This document shows positions 43,322 through 51,696 of a DNA stretch of 64,000 bases, in pieces. Numbering within the stretch: the first letter of the stretch is position 1; every line of letters begins with the position of its first letter. A model generated the notes under the pieces. The model saw only the letters and a list, made by a program, of their open reading frames with translations, was not told the origin of the DNA and made no database searches. The DNA is from Rhodoferax sp. (GTDB lineage Bacteria; Pseudomonadota; Gammaproteobacteria; Burkholderiales; Burkholderiaceae_C), in contig NZ_JAAFIX010000008.1 in assembly GCF_013297935.1 (NCBI RefSeq), positions 97,115-161,114 of the forward strand, in the 5' to 3' direction. The translations under genes were made by a program, and so were the position numbers.

Positions 43322-44648
43322 CGCATCCCCCCAAAACCCGCTAAGCCGCCCCGGGTCCAACGATGCCTCCGCAGGTCTGCGAAACCTGCACCAACTGATT
43401 CAGCTGCGCTGGATTGCGGCCGCCGGCCAGCTCCTCACCATCCAAGCGACCCACTACAGCCTCGGCATGAAAATCCCGCTGGAGCCTATGCTCGCCATCG
43501 TGGGCGCTGTGGCATTTTTCAACCTGGCGTGCCTCATGCGCTGGCACTCACGCCAGCCAGTTTACGAAGTGGAGCTGTTCTTCGGACTGCTGGTCGATGT
43601 GGCAGCGCTGACGGCGCAGCTCTACCTCAGCGGCGGTATCAGCAACCCCTTTGTCTTTTTGTACCTGCTTCAGATTGCGGTCGGTGCCATGCTGCTGCGA
43701 GGCGGCTATATCGGCTCCATCGTGGTCATAGCATCAGCCTGCGTCGCATTCCTGGCGATGTACAGCATTCCCCTTCCGCTCGCGCCTAATCTCCAGGATG
43801 GTCTGGCCAGCCCCTACGTGGTGGGGTTGCTTGTGTGCTTTTTGCTCAATGCGGTCCTGGTGGTGGTGTTCATTACCCGTATCAATAGTAACCTGCGCCG
43901 CCGCGATGCCCGCTTAGCCGCGGCCCGCCAGCGCGCAGCAGAAGAAGAGCACATCGTCCGCATGGGGCTGCTGGCCTCAGGCGCGGCCCATGAGCTGGGA
44001 ACCCCCCTTGCCACACTCGCCGTGATCCTAGGCGACTGGAAACATATGCCCGCTCTGGTGCGCGATCAAGGCCTGAAAGAAGACATTGCTGAAATGGAAG
44101 CGCAGGTGCAGCGCTGCAAAAGCATTGTGAGCGGCATTCTGCTGTCCGCGGGTGAGACCCGGGGCGAACACTCCAGCCAGACTACCGTGCGCGAGTTCCT
44201 GGACCATTTGGTACGCGAATGGCGCGCCACCCGCTCTGTCGATGCCTTCGAATACGACAACGCCATAGAAGGTGACGACGCCATGGTGGCCGACACCACC
44301 CTCGAACAAATGGTTTTCAACGTGCTGGACAATGCCCGCGACGCTTCACCCCAATGGGTTCAGCTGCACGCCAGCCGCGATGCGGATGAACTGCGCATCA
44401 TCATCACCGACCGGGGACCCGGTTTTGCGCCCGAGGTGTTGGCCCAACTCGGCGTGCCTTACCAGTCCACAAAAGGCCGGCCCGGTGGTGGGCTCGGGCT
44501 GTTTTTATCCATGAACGTGGCCCGCACGCTAGGTGGAAGCCTGAGCGCAGAAAACCGACCCGAGGGAGGTGCACAGGTGACCATCACCTTGTCGTTGCCG
44601 GACCTCGCATTGCCTGAACCAGAACCCCACGCTGCCGATGGACACTGA
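43305..44648 (+). CDS. regB: RegB/PrrB-type redox sensor histidine kinase
   Basis: A 447-aa kinase with six predicted N-terminal transmembrane helices (about 25-195), including the quinone-site-like SGGISNPFVFLYLLQIAVGA. A basic linker follows, then the H-box ASGAAHELGTPLATLAVIL (phospho-His 229) and the ATPase N/G boxes (VFNVLDNARDASP, ITDRGPGFAP, RPGGGLGLFLSMNV). The redox-active Cys of RegB seems absent from the linker next to the H-box; the nearest Cys is in VQRCKSIV after it. It is translationally coupled to surf1 and to regA. Confidence 0.9.
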   Translation: MDTRANASPQNPLSRPGSNDASAGLRNLHQLIQLRWIAAAGQLLTIQATHYSLGMKIPLEPMLAIVGAVAFFNLACLMRWHSRQPVYEVELFFGLLVDVAALTAQLYLSGGISNPFVFLYLLQIAVGAMLLRGGYIGSIVVIASACVAFLAMYSIPLPLAPNLQDGLASPYVVGLLVCFLLNAVLVVVFITRINSNLRRRDARLAAARQRAAEEEHIVRMGLLASGAAHELGTPLATLAVILGDWKHMPALVRDQGLKEDIAEMEAQVQRCKSIVSGILLSAGETRGEHSSQTTVREFLDHLVREWRATRSVDAFEYDNAIEGDDAMVADTTLEQMVFNVLDNARDASPQWVQLHASRDADELRIIITDRGPGFAPEVLAQLGVPYQSTKGRPGGGLGLFLSMNVARTLGGSLSAENRPEGGAQVTITLSLPDLALPEPEPHAADGH

Positions 44649-45171
44649 ACGCCTGCTCCTCATTGTTGAAGACGATGAGGCATTTGCCCGCACTCTGACC
44701 CGCTCCTTCGAGAGGCGCGGCTACCGGGTTCTACATGCGGACGGCTTGCCCGGGGTTGACGCCCTGCTGCCCGCCCACACGCCGGCCTTTGCAGTGGTCG
44801 ACCTCAAGCTCAAGGGCGAAGCCAGTGGTTTGGCCTGCGTGCGCTTGCTGCACGCGCACAGCGAATCCATGCGCATCGTGGTGCTCACGGGGTTTGCCAG
44901 CATTGCCACCGCAGTTGAAGCCATCAAGCTCGGCGCAAGCCATTACCTGGCCAAACCCTCGAACACGGATGACATTGAGGCCGCCTTTGGCCAAAGCGAG
45001 GGCAATACAGAGGTTGCACTGACCAACCGGTCCAGCTCCATCAAAACCTTGGAATGGGAGCGCATTCACGAAGTGCTGGCCGAAAGTGACTTCAACATCT
45101 CAGAAGCCGCCCGCCGCCTGGGCATGCACCGCCGCACCCTGAGCCGCAAGCTCGAAAAGCAACGAGTCTAG
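44638..45171 (+). CDS. regA: RegA/PrrA/ActR-type response regulator
   Basis: A 177-aa two-domain regulator. The receiver domain has the acidic pair ED at 11-12, phospho-Asp D55 (FAVVDLKLKGE) and K106 (HYLAKPSNTDD). A short linker leads to a Fis-type HTH (FNISEAARRLGMHRRTLSRKLEKQ, about 150-174). The family controls redox-dependent expression of respiration, carbon and nitrogen fixation and photosynthesis genes. The gene overlaps regB by 11 bp and is the last gene of the cyo-surf1-reg block. Confidence 0.93.
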   Translation: MDTERLLLIVEDDEAFARTLTRSFERRGYRVLHADGLPGVDALLPAHTPAFAVVDLKLKGEASGLACVRLLHAHSESMRIVVLTGFASIATAVEAIKLGASHYLAKPSNTDDIEAAFGQSEGNTEVALTNRSSSIKTLEWERIHEVLAESDFNISEAARRLGMHRRTLSRKLEKQRV

Positions 45172-45190
45172 CCCTTGAACCAATTTCCAA

Positions 45191-45238
45191 AAGAAAAAGC
45201 CGCGCAGCCCATACAGGGATTGCGCGGCTAGCTACAAA
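45191..45238 (-). terminator. Terminator of the aspartate kinase, repeat element B1
   Basis: AGCCGCGCA (45198-45206) pairs with TGCGCGGCT (45221-45229), followed on the minus strand by TTTTTCTTTT. A second small stem GCTAC/GTAGC lies at about 45231-45247. The same double-hairpin element ends lpdA at 62.15 kb and the lpdA remnant at 58.7 kb. Confidence 0.8.
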
Positions 45239-45256
45239 ACAAGTAGCACTCCGGTG

Positions 45257-46678
45257 TTAAACGCAGGGCACAGGAGTCCCAGAGTTCACACACAAGGCCA
45301 TGTTGAGCGCAATGACGGCGGTTTTGTAGTCCGCCCGCTCAATCACAAACTGCATGTTCACCTGGCGCAGGGTTTGCGACACGCAGTTCACGTTGACCTG
45401 CGCGTCGGCCAGAGCTTGAGCGGCCTTGGCCAGCACGCCGGGGATGCCAATGTTGGACCCGATGGTGCACACAATCGCACTGGGCTTGACGGTGACGACC
45501 TGGTACAACTCTTCGAGCTCAGCCACGAGCTCTGGCGTGACTTGGTTGTCCCACACCAAATGGGCGATGGAGTTGGCGTTGGTGGCCTTCAGGATGTAGC
45601 TGATGTCGTGCTTGCAGAAAACCTGCATCAAGCTGGCGTCAAAGCCCACCGTGCCCACCATGCTGGGGTCGTGAATCTCGATCAGCGTGACCTTGTCGGT
45701 GCCAGTCACAATTTCCACGCGCGCTCGCTCGCCCACAAAGTCTTTGGTGATCAGGGTGCCGGGGTGGTCGGGCTCAAAAGTGTTTTTCAAGCGGATTGGG
45801 ATTCCGGCCAACTCCATAGGCTTGGCGGCCTTGGGGTGGATGGCTTCCATGCCCACGTCGGCCAACTGGTCGGCCACATCGTAGTTGGTCGCACCCACCA
45901 CAATCGCGTTTTCCAGACCCACGAGGTTGGGGTCGGCAGACGACAAGTGAAACTCCTTGTGGATCACCGCTTCTGCGGGGCGCACTTCGACCGCAATCTT
46001 GCTGAAAGTGACTTCGGAGTAGCCGCGGTCAAACTCCCGCATGATGCCTTCGGTGCCCTTGGTGTAGCCGGTAGCCACGATGGCGGTGTTTGCGAGATCG
46101 AGATCTTTGAAACTGTGGGCGATGCGTTCATCAATCGTCCAGGCTTCGTTGTCGTCAAAGCCGGCCAAGTCCATCAGCACGGCTTTGACGCCGTTAGCTT
46201 TCAAAATCTCCACCGAGTTGAACGCGCTGTGCGACTCGCCGATGGAGGCCAACACCTCGCGGGCGGCCAAGAGCACATCTTTACGGTTCAGGTAACCGCT
46301 GGCCAGCACATGTTGCATGGCGCCCAGGTATTCACGGGCTTGGGCGATGCGCTGGTCGATAAAGGCATCCGCCACTGCTAGGGGCAAGCCGATATCGGCA
46401 TAGCCGGCGTTGAGCTTTTTCAGGCTGGCGGCTAGGCCGGTCAGGGCGTCCTGGTAGCCTTTGCCCTCAGCGAACAAGGCATAAATACCTCGCTCACCCG
46501 TTTTTTTGTGCTCCAGCAACTGGTTGGTTACGCCGGAATAAGCAGACACCACGTAAATACGACCGTAGATGCGTGCGGGGTTGTGCAGCATGATGTGGCG
46601 CAGCACATCACCAAAGGCGGTCATCGAGGTGCCGCCGATCTTTTCAACAGAGATCTTCGAGGAATGGACGTCTTGCAT
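45257..46678 (-). CDS. Aspartate kinase, ectoine-type (Ask_Ect-like)
   Basis: A 473-aa enzyme phosphorylating aspartate. EKIGGTSMTAFGDVLRHI is the kinase N-terminus; VVSAYSGVTNQLLEHKKTGERG and the overall length match the specialised aspartate kinases of ectoine clusters rather than standard LysC. The C-terminal third contains two ACT-like domains (TLIEIHDPSMVGTVGFDASLMQVF, and VCTIGSNIGIPGVLAKAAQALADAQVNV). No ectABC genes are adjacent. ATG 46678 was chosen; the upstream extension includes the attenuator-like hairpin region. It could be feedback-insensitive. Confidence 0.82.
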   Translation of the reverse strand: MQDVHSSKISVEKIGGTSMTAFGDVLRHIMLHNPARIYGRIYVVSAYSGVTNQLLEHKKTGERGIYALFAEGKGYQDALTGLAASLKKLNAGYADIGLPLAVADAFIDQRIAQAREYLGAMQHVLASGYLNRKDVLLAAREVLASIGESHSAFNSVEILKANGVKAVLMDLAGFDDNEAWTIDERIAHSFKDLDLANTAIVATGYTKGTEGIMREFDRGYSEVTFSKIAVEVRPAEAVIHKEFHLSSADPNLVGLENAIVVGATNYDVADQLADVGMEAIHPKAAKPMELAGIPIRLKNTFEPDHPGTLITKDFVGERARVEIVTGTDKVTLIEIHDPSMVGTVGFDASLMQVFCKHDISYILKATNANSIAHLVWDNQVTPELVAELEELYQVVTVKPSAIVCTIGSNIGIPGVLAKAAQALADAQVNVNCVSQTLRQVNMQFVIERADYKTAVIALNMALCVNSGTPVPCV

Positions 46679-46697
46679 GGACAAGCTTGGAGTGGGC

Positions 46698-46734
46698 AAA
46701 AAATGAAAAGAACCGGCCGCAAACAAGGGCCGGT
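46698..46734 (-). terminator. Terminator between the GGDEF-EAL gene and the aspartate kinase
   Basis: ACCGGCC (46712-46718) and GGCCGGT (46728-46734) form a 7-bp stem followed on the minus strand by TTCTTTTCATTTTTT. It ends the GGDEF-EAL transcript but lies only 20 bp before the aspartate kinase start. A second possible hairpin, AGGGC/GCCCT at about 46735-46756, precedes it, so the pair may act as an attenuating leader. Confidence 0.6.
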
Positions 46735-46822
46735 AGGGCGATATTCGAAAAGCCCTCTATTTTCGCCTACTTTGTAGATGGCACTTTGACCACCTGCTCC
46801 AAGGCAGGTACTTTCGCCCGGC

Positions 46823-49516
46823 TTACACAGGCCCGGGGACTGTGACGAGCGCTGCCAGCGCATCGGCGCTCACCGGGTGGCTGAAGAAGTAGCCCTGAAA
46901 AGACAAGCAACCCAACGCCACCATGGCATCCCGGTGGGCCTGCGTCTCAACACCCTCCGCAATCACGGACAGGCCGAGGGTGTCCGCCAGCACGATCACC
47001 ATGCGGGCAATCGCGGCGTCGTTGGGATCATGCAAAACGTCGCGCACAAAGCTTTGATCAATCTTGAGCTGGTTCAGTGGCAGCCGCTTGAGGTAAGCCA
47101 ACGACGAGTAACCTGTGCCAAAGTCATCGAGCGAAAAGCCCACACCGTGCGCCTTCAGCGTCGTCATCTTGGCAATCACCGAGTCCACCTCTTCGATCAG
47201 CATGCTCTCGGTTAGCTCGAATTTGAGACGTTGCGGATTGGCTCCGGTTTTCTTCAGCACTTCCAGCACCACCGGCACAAATTCCGGGTCCCTGAACTGG
47301 CGCGCACTCACGTTCACCGCCAACTCCAGGCCGACCATTGCAGGCTGGGTGGACCACTCCCGCAACTGCTCGCAAGCGGCCTGCAAAATGCGGGCCCCCA
47401 GCGGCAGAATCAGCCCACTGGCTTCCGCCACAGGAATGAACTCTGCCGGTGACACCCGCCCGCGTTGCGGGTGCTGCCACCGGGCCAGTGCCTCTGCACC
47501 GGTAATGCGCCCTGCGGCATCCACCTGCGGCTGGTATTCCAGGTACAAGCCTTGGCCGGCCAGGGCACCGCGCAGATCGGTCTCGACTTGCAATCGGGCC
47601 GACACCGCAGCCTGCATCAATGGATCAAAGAAGCGGATCGTGTTGCGGCCGGCCGCTTTGGCCTGGTACATGGCGGTGTCCGCGCGTTTGAGCGGCTCAT
47701 CGATCCCCTCCGGCTGGTCGCCAAACAAGGTCACCCCGATGCTGGGCGTGTTGTGAAAATCAATCTCACCGATGGCGTAGCTCCGGTCCAGTTCGAGCAG
47801 AATTTTTTCGGCCACGCCCTCCGCCTGGCTGGCGGCCAGCAACGCATCCGGGGAGAGGTTATCCAACATCACCACAAACTCATCGCCCCCGAGGCGGGAC
47901 ACCGTATCCCCTTCCCGCACCGCTGCGCTTAAGCGATCTGCCACCATCTTCAACAGCAGGTCTCCCTTGTTATGACCATAGGTGTCATTCAGCGACTTGA
48001 AGTTATCGAGGTCAATAAACAGCAAGGCAGCCAACCGTTGACTCCGTTGCGCGGCTGACAGTGTCAGCTCCAGCCGGTTCAGCAGGAGCCGACGATTGGG
48101 CAAGCCGGTCAAGGCATCAAAAAATGCCAGGCTGTGGATCTGCGCCTCCGCGGCCTTGCGCTCGGTAATGTCCGTCACATAAGCCAGGATGCAGGGCTGC
48201 CCCTCGTAATCAATGATCTCGCCGGAAATACTGACATTGCGGATATCCCGGTTCCGGTGCACCCAAGTGGTTTCGTAATCCACCACACTGCCCCGGGCCT
48301 TGAGCGCCTCGACCCACTGGATACGCACCTCGGAGTCAGGCCACAGGCGGATATCGAGCGTTGTGCGCCCCAACAACTCTTCGCGGCTCCAGCCAAAATC
48401 ACGCAGGTATTTCTCGTTGGCCTCGATAAATCGACCTTCGGCGAGACTCGCGATAGACGCAGCTACCGGACTGGACTGAAAAGCGGTCGCAAATTTGCTC
48501 TCGGATTCGCGCAAATGGAGCTCGACCAGTTTGCGCGCATGAATGTCCTGGGTAATGCCCATGACCCGGGTGACCGTGCCGCTGCTGTCACGCTCAAACT
48601 CTGCTTTTTGCAGCACCCATTTCAGCTGCCCATGAACAGACACCCGGTGTTCGTACTCGAAGTCTGGTGCACTGCGCGCCGCCTGGCGCCAGACGGACTC
48701 CACCAACTCCTGCTCATCCAAAGGCGTCAGGGCGAGATACGACGCACGACCCAATACAGTTCCTGCAGGCAGCCCGAAAATCCTGCACGCCTCGTCGGAC
48801 AGTGTCATGGCGTCGGTGGCGACCAAGTACACCCAACTCCCCACCCCCGCCTGGGCCTGCGCTTTGTGCAACTCCAGCTTGGCCAGCACCAGATCCTGGC
48901 TGCGCAAGACCATGCGTGCGTTGCTGAAGTTCAAATCATGCAGCCTACGCTGGTAGGCCTGAACCAAAAAATGCACCAGAACCGCCGCCATCAGGAACAC
49001 ACTGATCTGCACCATGGCATGCAGCCAGGCTGGAGATGCAGCGGAATCCGGGAGCCAGCCATCTTTGGTGGCGAACACGGCAATGATGGTCACAAGCGCC
49101 GTCAAGGCAGCCACCCCAAACGCAGCCCGGCTACTGACGAGCCAGCCCAACATGAAAACAATCAGTGGAAATATGTATTGCACTGGCGCGGTCAGGCCGC
49201 CACCCACAAACATCATCAGCGCAACGTAAAACCACATCCCCACGCCCAGGATCGCGACCGTGGTCTGAGGTTTACTTTGGTGCAGACTCACCCAACCCGC
49301 CAACCCCACCAACAAAATGGACGAGGTCCGCAGCGCGGCAACGGTGCCGCCGGGAATAAAGAAGTAAATGGCCAGTGAAACGGCTACACCGCTGAGAAAG
49401 ATGGCCGCTACCGCGGCTTTCAGATAGGCAACCGAGGGCTCCCACGTGACCGGGCTGTACACCACTTCGTCACTGGCAGAAGCCGGCGGGGGCTGCGGGG
49501 TGGTCTGTGTCTCCAT
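46823..49516 (-). CDS. Membrane PAS-GGDEF-EAL cyclic-di-GMP protein
   Basis: An 897-aa protein. An N-terminal membrane sensor (about 30-190, five or six hydrophobic segments) precedes two PAS domains (about 215-330 and 335-455, each ending with a GITQDIHARK / YVTDITERK type PAC). The GGDEF domain has intact SRLGGDEFVVML near residue 540, and the EAL domain has EALARW near 675 plus LDDFGTGYSSLAYLKRLP. Both catalytic signatures look intact, so it may make and degrade c-di-GMP. It is transcribed toward the aspartate kinase, separated by a terminator. Confidence 0.92.
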   Translation of the reverse strand: METQTTPQPPPASASDEVVYSPVTWEPSVAYLKAAVAAIFLSGVAVSLAIYFFIPGGTVAALRTSSILLVGLAGWVSLHQSKPQTTVAILGVGMWFYVALMMFVGGGLTAPVQYIFPLIVFMLGWLVSSRAAFGVAALTALVTIIAVFATKDGWLPDSAASPAWLHAMVQISVFLMAAVLVHFLVQAYQRRLHDLNFSNARMVLRSQDLVLAKLELHKAQAQAGVGSWVYLVATDAMTLSDEACRIFGLPAGTVLGRASYLALTPLDEQELVESVWRQAARSAPDFEYEHRVSVHGQLKWVLQKAEFERDSSGTVTRVMGITQDIHARKLVELHLRESESKFATAFQSSPVAASIASLAEGRFIEANEKYLRDFGWSREELLGRTTLDIRLWPDSEVRIQWVEALKARGSVVDYETTWVHRNRDIRNVSISGEIIDYEGQPCILAYVTDITERKAAEAQIHSLAFFDALTGLPNRRLLLNRLELTLSAAQRSQRLAALLFIDLDNFKSLNDTYGHNKGDLLLKMVADRLSAAVREGDTVSRLGGDEFVVMLDNLSPDALLAASQAEGVAEKILLELDRSYAIGEIDFHNTPSIGVTLFGDQPEGIDEPLKRADTAMYQAKAAGRNTIRFFDPLMQAAVSARLQVETDLRGALAGQGLYLEYQPQVDAAGRITGAEALARWQHPQRGRVSPAEFIPVAEASGLILPLGARILQAACEQLREWSTQPAMVGLELAVNVSARQFRDPEFVPVVLEVLKKTGANPQRLKFELTESMLIEEVDSVIAKMTTLKAHGVGFSLDDFGTGYSSLAYLKRLPLNQLKIDQSFVRDVLHDPNDAAIARMVIVLADTLGLSVIAEGVETQAHRDAMVALGCLSFQGYFFSHPVSADALAALVTVPGPV

Positions 49517-49535
49517 CGATGTTCAAATATATCCC

Positions 49536-50594
49536 TTAATGCATTGCCCGCACCGCCCAGCGCAATTTGGCGGACGATGAGCGCGGATTGCTCCGCTGCT
49601 CATCAAAGGATGCACGGATAGGGTCCGCCGCGACACTGCTGAAAGCGCCGTTGCGTTCGCCCGTCTGAAAACACTTCTTCACGCGCCGATCCTCTCCCGA
49701 ATGAAAGCTCAAAATCGCCACGCGCCCACCCGGCCTTAAACAAGCCGGCAAATTCCGCAGCATGGTGTCCAGCACGCCGAATTCATCGTTGACTTCGATG
49801 CGCAGTGCCTGAAAGGTGCGTTGCAACACCTTTTTGGTCTCTACCAATCTCTCTTCAGCAGGCATGCTGCGCTTGTAGGTGAGCTCCATGGTGGCGCGCA
49901 CCAAGTCCGCCAGCTGGACTGTCGTTTCGAGGTATTGACCTTGCAAGGCTGCAGCCAGTGGAATCGCAAAGGGTTCGTCAGAGTTGTCGGTCAGCAAATC
50001 GCGCAACCGGGGCCGGGTCACACACAGCAGTAGCTCGCTGGCAGACTGGCCTCTACTGGGGTCCAGCCGCAAATCCAACGGCCCATCGGCCCGGAAACTG
50101 AAGCCCCGTGCCGGGTTGTCGATTTGCATGGACGACACCCCCAAGTCTGCCAATACAAAGTCAAAACCACCGCCGGCTTGCGGCAACAAGGAAGCCAACT
50201 CGCTGAAGTTGGCCCGATGCACGATGAGTGCCTCTTCGCCGAAGCCCAAAGCGCGCAAACGTGCTGTCGTGCGAGGAAGCTCAATGGGGTCTACATCCAT
50301 GCCGAACACGCGGCCTCCCGGCTGCACCAGCGGCAGCATGGCCCGCGTGTGGCCACCAAACCCGAGCGTGAGATCCAGGCCGGTTTCCCCGGGTACAGGC
50401 TTCAGGATCGCGAGGATTTCTTCGACGCAGATGGAGCGGTGCATGCCTGCCGGCGTTTGACCCCGCTGCATAACCTTGTCGACCTCAGCCGCATGGCGGA
50501 CGGGGTCCAGCTCTTTGTATTTGTCTTCAAACTGGCGGGGGTGGGTGCCAGCGTAACGCACGCGGCGCTTGTGGGGAGGGGTAGCGTCGATCAT
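49536..50594 (-). CDS. RsmH-like SAM methyltransferase, non-canonical paralogue
   Basis: A 352-aa MraW/RsmH-fold methyltransferase. RsmH methylates N4 of C1402 in 16S rRNA. This copy differs from cell-division-cluster RsmH: it has a ~50-aa N-terminal extension (HKRRVRYAGTHPRQFEDKYK and on), the entry motif GMHRSICVEEIL instead of HVPVLLEEV, and motif I TLGFGGHTRAM. Other core parts remain: FVLADLGVSSMQIDNPARGFSF, RTFQALRIEVNDE and ILSFHSGEDRRVKKCF. It is not flanked by mraZ, ftsL or ftsI. It is probably a second paralogue whose substrate may differ. Confidence 0.8.
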   Translation of the reverse strand: MIDATPPHKRRVRYAGTHPRQFEDKYKELDPVRHAAEVDKVMQRGQTPAGMHRSICVEEILAILKPVPGETGLDLTLGFGGHTRAMLPLVQPGGRVFGMDVDPIELPRTTARLRALGFGEEALIVHRANFSELASLLPQAGGGFDFVLADLGVSSMQIDNPARGFSFRADGPLDLRLDPSRGQSASELLLCVTRPRLRDLLTDNSDEPFAIPLAAALQGQYLETTVQLADLVRATMELTYKRSMPAEERLVETKKVLQRTFQALRIEVNDEFGVLDTMLRNLPACLRPGGRVAILSFHSGEDRRVKKCFQTGERNGAFSSVAADPIRASFDEQRSNPRSSSAKLRWAVRAMH

Positions 50595-50712
50595 TGGCCA
50601 TTATGCAGCCCCCCTCGCTGCAAGCCCTTCTAATTTGCCTTCATACTTCGCCGGTAGGCTTACAGTCCGGAACGAACTCTGTAAGTGAAAGTTATTCTAG
50701 AAAGGCGAGAAC

Positions 50713-51669
50713 ATGGATTCTTGGATCAATATTGCAATCGGTTTGGTGCTTCTCCTGGTGGGCGGTGAGTTACTGGTGCGTGGGGCGGTGGCTTCTGCCA
50801 AGGCGCTGGGCGTATCGCCACTGCTTATCGGTCTGACCTTGGTAGGTTTTGGCACCTCCACTCCCGAACTGGTCACCAGTGTCACAGCAGCACTGAACGG
50901 CTCGCCGGGCATCGCGGTGGGCAATGTGGTGGGCTCCAATATTGCCAATATTTTGTTTATTTTGGGACTGTCGGCTCTGATCTACCCGATGGCGGTGAAC
51001 CCCAAAGGCTTTAAGCGCGATGCGACCATGGTGGTGGCCACTGCAATGGCATGCCTGGCGGCCGTGTTGTACGGGCGTATCGGCATGCTGGTGGGGCTTG
51101 CGTTCATTGCGAGTTTGATCACCTACATCGTTTTTGTGTTTGTACAAGAGAAGAACGCCCCCGACGAAGCGGCATTGGTCGCAGAACACCGCGCGGAAGA
51201 TGCGCCAAAAGGCCCCGGCAGCATGGCTCTGTCTCTGGCGATGGCCGTGGGCGGCATCGCCATTACGATTTTTGGCGCGGGCTATCTGGTCGATGGGGCC
51301 ATTGCACTGGCCAAAGATCTGGGGGTTTCCGACACCATCATCGGCCTGACCATCGTGGCTGTGGGAACCTCCATGCCTGAACTGGTGACATCGGTCATGG
51401 CGGCCATTCGCAAGCATGCCGATGTGGCGTACGGCAACATCATCGGCTCCAACATCTTCAATGTGCTCTTTATATTGGGCAGCACCTCCATCATTGCGCC
51501 CATTGACATACCGGGCCAGATCGCAGCGTTCGATATTTGGGTCATGCTGGCTGCCACAGCCCTCTTGGTGTACTTCGCACGGACCGGCGCCAAGTTGCAT
51601 CGCTGGGAAGGCGGGGTCTTCATCGCTTGCTATGTCGCCTACACCGGCTATCTGATTTCAATCGCCTAA
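50713..51669 (+). CDS. CaCA-family Ca2+/Na+ antiporter, YrbG-like
   Basis: A 318-aa membrane protein with ten predicted helices and the two inverted alpha-repeats of the family: GFGTSTPELVTSVTAAL with GNVVGSNIANILFILG in the first half and AVGTSMPELVTSVMAAI with GNIIGSNIFNVLFILG in the second. It exchanges calcium for sodium or protons across the inner membrane. It is 27 bp upstream of nhaA, suggesting a cation-homeostasis operon. Confidence 0.92.
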   Translation: MDSWINIAIGLVLLLVGGELLVRGAVASAKALGVSPLLIGLTLVGFGTSTPELVTSVTAALNGSPGIAVGNVVGSNIANILFILGLSALIYPMAVNPKGFKRDATMVVATAMACLAAVLYGRIGMLVGLAFIASLITYIVFVFVQEKNAPDEAALVAEHRAEDAPKGPGSMALSLAMAVGGIAITIFGAGYLVDGAIALAKDLGVSDTIIGLTIVAVGTSMPELVTSVMAAIRKHADVAYGNIIGSNIFNVLFILGSTSIIAPIDIPGQIAAFDIWVMLAATALLVYFARTGAKLHRWEGGVFIACYVAYTGYLISIA

Positions 51670-51696
51670 AAGCATTCACTGAGAAAGTTTTCATCC

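Noticed and set aside
46679..46822. A lysine riboswitch upstream of the aspartate kinase
   Set aside because: The leader of about 140 bp has two simple hairpins but none of the conserved L-box core that I could recognise, and it is too short for one.
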